Shown here: positions 58,789-64,000 of the stretch, piece by piece | Numbering within the stretch: position 1 is the stretch's first letter | How the letters are laid out: each line of letters begins with the position of its first letter | Assembly: GCF_000010725.1 (NCBI RefSeq) | Contig: NC_013854.1 | Coordinates: 124,001-188,000 of the forward strand | DNA from: Azospirillum sp. B510 | Lineage (GTDB): Bacteria > Pseudomonadota > Alphaproteobacteria > Azospirillales > Azospirillaceae | DNA length: 64,000 nucleotides | Reading direction: 5' to 3' | Position numbers and translations under genes: made by a program | Notes under the pieces: generated by a model | What the model was told of the DNA's origin: nothing | Databases searched by the model: none | The model's input: only the letters and a program-made list of their open reading frames with translations

Positions 58789-59253
58789 TCATTTCCCCCG
58801 GACGAACTTCGGCGTGCCTGCGGCACTGGGCAGCAGGCGGATGGCGTAGGGGCTGGTTCGGCTCAGCGCCACCGCCTGCGCCGGGCCGGGCACCATCTCG
58901 TGATAGCCGACGATCAGGTCGGCTCCGGCCTGCCGCACGCTGTCGATGGTCACACCGTAGCCGGCGGTGTCGCGTGGCCCGAGGAAGACCGCGACCGCCA
59001 TCCGTCCGCCGGGCAGCGAGGCCGGGGCCGGCTCGCCGACCCTGGCCCACAATGCCGACCATTCGCCGGCATCGCGGGCGACGACATAGGCGCGCTCCGC
59101 CGCACCGCTGCGGTCGCCCTCCCAGACGCTGCCGGCCTCCGCCTGGGCCGGCAGCAGATTGCCGTCGGTGCCGCCGCCGCTCTGGCAGGCGGCCAGCAGC
59201 AGCGAGGGCGGGAGCAGCAGCGCGATCAGGCGGAGACGGAACGGCATCTTCAT
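58789..59253 (-). CDS. PrcB-like lipoprotein
   Basis: 154 residues. A lipoprotein signal with LLLAAC (Cys at about 23), then a PrcB C-terminal-type domain: EWSALWARVGE, RMAVAVFLGPRDTAGYGVTIDSV and VPGPAQAVALSRTSPYAIRLL. PrcB-type proteins regulate surface proteases in other bacteria, but no protease gene is adjacent. It is 7 bp after the M20 gene on the same strand. Confidence 0.82.
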   Translation of the reverse strand: MKMPFRLRLIALLLPPSLLLAACQSGGGTDGNLLPAQAEAGSVWEGDRSGAAERAYVVARDAGEWSALWARVGEPAPASLPGGRMAVAVFLGPRDTAGYGVTIDSVRQAGADLIVGYHEMVPGPAQAVALSRTSPYAIRLLPSAAGTPKFVRGK

Positions 59254-59260
59254 GGGACGG

Positions 59261-60442
59261 TCAGGCGCTCCGCGGCAGGATCGTCTCGACCAGCGACGCC
59301 CAATAGCTGGCGCCGGTGGTCAGGATCGCGTCGTTGAAGTCGTAAAGCGGGTTGTGCAGGCGGCAGGACGGTCCGCCATGGCCGCCATGGCCGAGCCAGA
59401 CATAGGCGCCCGGCCGCTCCTTCAGCATATAGCCGAAATCCTCCGCCGCCATGGTCGGGTCAGGGGCCCAGACCACATTCTCCTCGCCCACCACCCTGGC
59501 GGCGGCGCTCGCGGCGATGCGCGCTTCCGCTTCGCTGTTGACGGTGGCCGGGTAGCCGGGGCGGAAGCGCAACTCCGCCTTGGCGCCCAGCCCCTCGGCG
59601 ATGCTGGAGACGAGACGGCCGAACTGCTCCTGGATGCGGCGGTGGTTCTCTTCCGAGAAGGTGCGCATGGTGCCGAGCATCCGCGCGCTGTCGGGAATGA
59701 CGTTGGCGGCGGTTCCGGCCTCCACCACCGTGATCGACACCACGGCGCTTTCGGCCGGGTTGGTGCCGCGGCTGACCAGGCTCTGCGCCGCGGTGATGAT
59801 GTGGGCCGACACCAGCACCGGATCGATGCCGCGGTGGGGCATGGCGGCATGGGCGCCATGGCCGGTCACCTGGATCTCGAACTGGTTGGCCGCGGCCATC
59901 ACCGGGCCGGGATGCACGGCGATCCGGCCGGCCGGCAGTTCCGGCCAGTTGTGCAGGCCATAGACCTGTTCGCAGTCGAACCGCTGGAACAGCCCGTCCT
60001 CGATCATCCGCTTCGCGCCGCCCAGCCCTTCCTCGGCCGGCTGGAAGATGAAATGCACGGTGCCGTCGAAGTTGCGGGTCTCCGCCAGATAACGGGCGGC
60101 GCCCAGCAGCATGGCGGTGTGGCCGTCATGGCCGCAGGCGTGCATCTTGCCGGCATGGCGCGAGGCATGGTCGAACTCGTTGGCCTCCGGCATCGGCAGC
60201 GCATCCATGTCGGCGCGCAGGCCGATGGCCCGGCCGCTGCCGGTGCCCAGGCCCTTCAGCGTGCCGACCACCCCGGTCCCACCCAGGCCGCGATGCACGG
60301 CGATGCCGAACTCCTCCAGCCTGGCGGCGACGATGTCCGAGGTGCGATTCTCCTCGAACCCCAGTTCCGGATGGGCGTGGATGTCGCGCCGCCACGCGGT
60401 CATGTCGTCCTGGAAGGCGGCGATGCGGTTGTTGATCGGCAT
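59261..60442 (-). CDS. M20-family amidohydrolase (aminoacylase/hippurate hydrolase type)
   Basis: 393 residues. MTAWRRDIHAHPELGFEENRT, GLRADMDALPM and the metal-binding MHACGHDGHTAMLLGAA with later FQPAEEGLGGA are M20D signatures. It hydrolyses N-acyl amino acids or similar amides with two divalent metals. No signal peptide, so cytoplasmic. Probably co-transcribed with the PrcB-like gene. Confidence 0.93.
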   Translation of the reverse strand: MPINNRIAAFQDDMTAWRRDIHAHPELGFEENRTSDIVAARLEEFGIAVHRGLGGTGVVGTLKGLGTGSGRAIGLRADMDALPMPEANEFDHASRHAGKMHACGHDGHTAMLLGAARYLAETRNFDGTVHFIFQPAEEGLGGAKRMIEDGLFQRFDCEQVYGLHNWPELPAGRIAVHPGPVMAAANQFEIQVTGHGAHAAMPHRGIDPVLVSAHIITAAQSLVSRGTNPAESAVVSITVVEAGTAANVIPDSARMLGTMRTFSEENHRRIQEQFGRLVSSIAEGLGAKAELRFRPGYPATVNSEAEARIAASAAARVVGEENVVWAPDPTMAAEDFGYMLKERPGAYVWLGHGGHGGPSCRLHNPLYDFNDAILTTGASYWASLVETILPRSA

Positions 60443-60530
60443 GTCTCTAACATCTGGTTGGAACGGCCGGTTGGCGTTCGGGGGAGCTGGTTGGGATTGA
60501 AATTAAACTGTCGTTGCGAAGGCGGAACGA

Positions 60531-61166
60531 CTAATCGGGGGTGCTGATGTCGGGAACCGCCATTCCGCGCCGGACCGCCGGCCTCGCCCCGACGGCGTCA
60601 TGCCAGCGCTTCAGGTTGGGAAAACGCTCCAGTAGCCCGCCGCCGGCCACCGCCGCCGCGGCGATGAAGGGGAAGCAGGCGATGTCGGCGATGGAATAGG
60701 ACTCGCCCGCCAGATGCTCCGCCTTGCCGAGCCGTTCCTCCAGCGCGGCGTAGCAGCGCATCAGCTCGCCCTTGTACAGGTCGATGGCGTGGGGGATGCG
60801 GTCGGGGGAGCGGGCGGCGAAGCGCTGCATGTCGATGGCGGTCGGGCCGAGATCGCTGACGCCCAGCATGAACCAGCTCATCGCCTCCGCCCGCTCGTCC
60901 TCATCCTCCGGCAGCAGCCGGCCGGTGCGTTCGGCGAAATGCAGCAGGATGGCGCCGGACCCGAACAGGCGGCGCATCCGGCCGCCCGGCAGATCCTCGA
61001 CCAGGGCCGGGATCTTGGTGATCGGGCTGATCGCCAGGAAGTCGGGCCGCTTGTTCTCGCCGAGGGCCAGATCGACGCGGTGGACGGCGTAGGGCAGCCC
61101 CAGCTCCTCCAGCAGGATCGAGGCCTTGTGTCCGTTGGGCGTGGGGAAGCTGTAGAGCGTGAGCAT
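60531..61166 (-). CDS. Glutathione S-transferase family protein
   Basis: 211 residues from the ATG at 61166. Thioredoxin-fold N domain with YSFPTPNGHKASILLEELGLPY and the cis-Pro ITKIPALVED, then an all-helical C domain with YSIADIACFPFI. It resembles YfcG/Ure2-type GSTs with disulphide-bond oxidoreductase activity (Thr/Asn rather than Tyr near residue 9-11). 88 bp from the M20 gene. Confidence 0.93.
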   Translation of the reverse strand: MLTLYSFPTPNGHKASILLEELGLPYAVHRVDLALGENKRPDFLAISPITKIPALVEDLPGGRMRRLFGSGAILLHFAERTGRLLPEDEDERAEAMSWFMLGVSDLGPTAIDMQRFAARSPDRIPHAIDLYKGELMRCYAALEERLGKAEHLAGESYSIADIACFPFIAAAAVAGGGLLERFPNLKRWHDAVGARPAVRRGMAVPDISTPD

Positions 61167-61290
61167 GCGGTGACGGTTCCTGCGCCCGGTCCGGGGGCGG
61201 ATCCCCTGGAATGATGGCGTCGGTGGCGATCGTCTCAGTCTGGCCGATTTGCGCGGCGAACGCCAGCGACAGCAGGGGCGATTCCGAGTG

Positions 61291-61539
61291 TCAGAACAGC
61301 GGCGCGCAGCCATCCGGCTTCACGATCCTGACCGCCGACGGCGGGTTGCCCGCCAGCGTCGCGGCCGGGCGGATCGGCCGCCTTACCAACTCGCCGCCAC
61401 AGTTCGGGCAGCGTTCCCCCGGCAGCCGGGCGCGACAGTCGGCGCAGAAGGTGCATTCGAAGGAACAGATATAGGCGTCCGCCGCGTCCGGCGGCAGATC
61501 GCGGTCGCAGCATTCGCAGTTGGGGCGCAGGTCCAGCAT
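61291..61539 (-). CDS. DUF1272 domain-containing zinc-ribbon protein
   Basis: 82 residues from the ATG at 61539. Short protein with LRPNCECCDRDLPPDA, ICSFECTFCADC and CPNCGGEL: eight cysteines suited to two zinc sites, as in DUF1272. C-terminus ends RPIRPA plus a variable tail. Function unknown. Confidence 0.9.
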   Translation of the reverse strand: MLDLRPNCECCDRDLPPDAADAYICSFECTFCADCRARLPGERCPNCGGELVRRPIRPAATLAGNPPSAVRIVKPDGCAPLF

Positions 61540-61646
61540 GACATGATCTCGGCTGTCGGGATGAGCCATGGAGGGTAGCGGGGATCACGACGGCAAGGGG
61601 AGTGGCGTGGATGCCGGCCAACGTGAAGATCCTGCCAAAATGGCGG

Positions 61647-63311
61647 CTACATCGTTTCCGACCGGCGGCCGAAGAGGGTGCGGAGCTTGCGGCCGATGGC
61701 GCCGCCCAGCATGCCCGCGCCGTCCTCCGCCTTGGGGAACCAGCCGGGATCGTCGGTCTGGAGGCGGCGGACGACCTGGAGGAAGGCATCGACGACATCG
61801 GGGTCGAAATCGCGGCCCGCCCGTTCGGCGATCCAGGAGATCGCGTCCTCCACCGCCCAGGCGTTGCGGTATTGGCGGTGGGTGATCAGCGCGTCGAACA
61901 CGTCGGCCACCGCCGTGATGCGGGCGCCGATGGGAATGGCGGTGCCGCTCAGCCCCTCGCGATAGCCCGATCCGTCATAACGTTCATGGTGGTAGCGCGC
62001 GATCTCCGCCGCGATGGACAGCAGCGACCGGCCGCGCAGCGGCACCGCCGCCTCGGCCAGGATGCGGTGGCCGATCTCGGTATGGCGCTGGATCATCTGC
62101 ATGTCGATGCCGGTCAGCTCGCCGGGCATGCTGAGCGTCTCGTCCGACACGCTCAGCATGCCGACATCGTGCAGCAAGGCGGCCAGCCCGACCTTCTCGA
62201 CGAAATCGGCATCCAGCTCGTCGCGGAACGTCTCGCGCCGGTACAGCTCGCGGGCGATGGAGCCCACCAGCGTCTCGATGCGCTGGAGATGGCCGGTGGC
62301 GGCGTTGTCCTTGTATTCGGCCAGCGCCCCCATCGCCAGAACGGTGGCCTTCTGCGAGCTGTTCAGCTCCTCGATCAGCAGCGCGTTCTCGAAGGCGATG
62401 GAGCATTTGTTGCGGAACAGCTCCAGAAGCTGCCAGTCGCGGGCGGTGGCGTCGTTGCGGCCCTCGACATAGATCATGCCGGTGATCCCGACATTGGCGC
62501 GCAGGCGGAGCGCGCAGAAGCCCGCCTCGATGATCGTCTCGCTGCTGGGAGACAGCCGCTCCAGCGCCGCCTCCACCTGCGGTTCGCCGATCTCCGCGAG
62601 TTCGATATCCTTTCCATTGGTCCCACCGGCCCATCTGGCGAAACGGCCGGTGGCGGCACGCACGCGGATCCGGCGGTCGCGCGGCAGCGTGTCGCCCTGG
62701 ATGCACAGCAGGGCGTGATGGCCGATGCCGAGCAGCCCGACCACGCGCGGCAGGATGTTGGGGAACAGCACGTCGGGCGTGCGCATCTCCAGCAGGCCGG
62801 TGGTGGCGACCAGCATGCGCGCCAATCCCTTGCGTCCGGCGGCCAGGGACTGGAGGCTGACGAAGGTGCGCAGCTGGCCGGCGACGGCGACGCGCAGGGC
62901 GTGCGGCGTCAGCTCCGACTTGCGGCGCCAGTCGCCGATGTCGTTGGCGGCGATGGCCTCGTCCTCCGTCTCCGCCCCGCCGTCCGGTTGGTTGGTGCAG
63001 ACCAGGATGCGGGTGCGCTGGTTGCCCAGCTCGTGCCGCAGACAGGCGATCAGTCCGAGCCCGGCGTCAGGCTCCTCCAGCGCGATCTCCAACAGGATCA
63101 GCGAGATGTCGGGGTGCCGCAGCAGGGCGTCGCGTGCCTCGGCGGCGGAGGCGGCGCCCGTCAGCGTGACGCCGGCCCCGCCGATGGAGAGCCCGTCGAG
63201 CGCCGACCGGGCGAGGGCCAGCAACGATGGGTCGGGGTCGACGATCAGAACCCTGAACGGCGGTTTGGCGACCGGACCGGCCGTCTGTGGCCGTGCATCG
63301 TCATGGCGCAT
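61647..63311 (-). CDS. HD-GYP domain response regulator-like protein (DUF3369)
   Basis: 554 residues from the ATG at 63311; a TTG at 63380 overlapping the preceding stop is possible. An N-terminal receiver-like domain (about 18-150) has ILLEIALEEPDAG where the phospho-Asp should be, so it is probably not phosphorylated. A DUF3369/GAF-like sensor (about 150-320) follows, then HD-GYP (about 330-500) with HDVG, HTEIGHRIL, HHERYDGSGYREGLSG. HD-GYP proteins hydrolyse c-di-GMP. It follows the stand-alone response regulator. Confidence 0.93.
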   Translation of the reverse strand: MRHDDARPQTAGPVAKPPFRVLIVDPDPSLLALARSALDGLSIGGAGVTLTGAASAAEARDALLRHPDISLILLEIALEEPDAGLGLIACLRHELGNQRTRILVCTNQPDGGAETEDEAIAANDIGDWRRKSELTPHALRVAVAGQLRTFVSLQSLAAGRKGLARMLVATTGLLEMRTPDVLFPNILPRVVGLLGIGHHALLCIQGDTLPRDRRIRVRAATGRFARWAGGTNGKDIELAEIGEPQVEAALERLSPSSETIIEAGFCALRLRANVGITGMIYVEGRNDATARDWQLLELFRNKCSIAFENALLIEELNSSQKATVLAMGALAEYKDNAATGHLQRIETLVGSIARELYRRETFRDELDADFVEKVGLAALLHDVGMLSVSDETLSMPGELTGIDMQMIQRHTEIGHRILAEAAVPLRGRSLLSIAAEIARYHHERYDGSGYREGLSGTAIPIGARITAVADVFDALITHRQYRNAWAVEDAISWIAERAGRDFDPDVVDAFLQVVRRLQTDDPGWFPKAEDGAGMLGGAIGRKLRTLFGRRSETM

Positions 63312-63376
63312 GGGAATCTCGATGGTTGCGCATGCGTGAAGCGCATCCGGCAAAGTAATCCCATTGTCCGGCTCAT

Positions 63377-63751
63377 TCAACCGGCGACAAGTGCCGCCAC
63401 CACCTCCGACGCCAGCAGGGTGGGATTGACCGGCTTGGCGATGACGCGGGTCACGCCCAGCTTGGCGAAGGCGGCGGAGGTCAGCTCGGCCGGCACCTTG
63501 TCGTCGATGGCCGACAGGATGACGATCGGCATCTCCGGGCGCAGGGAGCGGGCGGCCTGGATGACCTCGAAGCCGTCATGGTCCGGCATGATGATGTCAG
63601 TCAGGACGAGATCGAACCGCTCGACATACAGGATGCCGATGGCTTCCGGAGCGCTGGCGCACAGGGTCAGCTCGTGCCCCTCGCGGGTCAGGATCGCGCG
63701 GACGAGGTTGCGCGTGACCGGGTCGTCGTCCACCACAAGCAGTTTGGCCAT
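63377..63751 (-). CDS. Stand-alone CheY-like response regulator
   Basis: 124 residues from the ATG at 63751. VVDDDPVTRNLVRAIL supplies the acidic pocket, LVLTDIIMPDHDGFE the phospho-Asp, VILSAIDD the Thr/Ser position and VIAKPVN the Lys. No output domain. Directly upstream of the HD-GYP gene, 65 bp before its ATG (or overlapping its TTG), so it likely relays to it. The 249 bp from 63752 to the window end hold no gene I can support. Confidence 0.94.
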   Translation of the reverse strand: MAKLLVVDDDPVTRNLVRAILTREGHELTLCASAPEAIGILYVERFDLVLTDIIMPDHDGFEVIQAARSLRPEMPIVILSAIDDKVPAELTSAAFAKLGVTRVIAKPVNPTLLASEVVAALVAG

Positions 63752-64000
63752 GCCAGTCCCCGTCGCCAACCCAACCCGTTCATGCCGGGCGTTCATTCCG
63801 GGCGCAGATATAGCGCGAAGCCGGCGCCGCGCCAGCGGCAAGTTTGCGTGCCCATTGTCTCCAAGTCGGTGGAAATGTCACGCGGCGCGCGGCCCAGGCT
63901 GTGAGAAATGGACCGGCCCCGGCCCGCCGGCCTTGGAATGCTCCGTCCCTTTGGGTTAGTGTCCGCCCGCATCCCACGGACCAACAACGAGCAGACGCAA

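Overview
The window is G+C-rich, densely coded DNA of an alphaproteobacterium. Gene content and order (ubiG / lysC / ptsP, a RodZ-like gene with ispG, hemA / prfA / prmC / a DUF4167 protein / clpB, and the DUF485-ActP-CBS-exonuclease block) point to the Rhodospirillales, most likely Azospirillum or a close relative. This is an inference from protein character and synteny; no rRNA or tRNA gene is visible to confirm it.

Layout. (1) 1-5.2 kb: ubiG (partial, minus), then lysC, a nitronate monooxygenase-like gene and ptsP on plus. (2) 5.2-29.4 kb: an apparent accessory block lying between ptsP and the ispG-hemA-prfA-prmC run. It holds a transglutaminase-like gene. It then holds a minus-strand group: a tubulin-like protein, a zinc-ribbon/TM/phosphate-binding/OmpA protein, a TPR lipoprotein resembling TadD, and a rhodanese-like lipoprotein. 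The zinc-ribbon/OmpA gene is split by an intact IS21-family element (8835-11443) flanked by a 6-bp target duplication, and removing the element restores the frame exactly. Divergently, across a strikingly AT-rich spacer (about 30% G+C at 15961-16260), runs a full Flp/Tad pilus operon: flp, cpaA, cpaB, cpaC, cpaD, cpaE, cpaF, tadB, tadC, two TadE-like minor pilins, a vWA TadG-like protein, a second Flp-like pilin, and a multi-spanning membrane protein that looks like a GT-C glycosyltransferase. (3) 29.5-40.6 kb: housekeeping genes for isoprenoid precursor synthesis (ispG), tetrapyrrole synthesis (hemA), translation termination (prfA, prmC) and proteostasis (clpB), plus MOSC and NUDIX proteins. 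(4) 40.6-54.2 kb: methyltransferases, an AraC/GyrI regulator, a SpoU RNA methylase, the acetate uptake module (DUF485, actP, cNMP/CBS/DUF294 protein, degenerate DnaQ-like protein), a nitrilase-grxC-comF group, an isolated FliQ-like gene and a TauE/SafE-type membrane protein. (5) 54.3-55.6 kb: a plasmid-type RepA initiator gene flanked on both sides by iteron-like repeats, in direct and inverted orientation, so a plasmid-style replicator sits among essential genes. (6) 55.6-64 kb: a universal stress protein, a PAS-GGDEF-EAL protein, a PrcB-like lipoprotein, an M20 amidohydrolase, a GST, a DUF1272 protein, and an HD-GYP protein with a response regulator.

The most unusual items are the chromosomally embedded RepA/iteron module, the tubulin-like operon with its freshly IS-interrupted envelope partner, and the Tad locus carrying its own predicted GT-C enzyme and a minor pilin with calcium-loop-like motifs.
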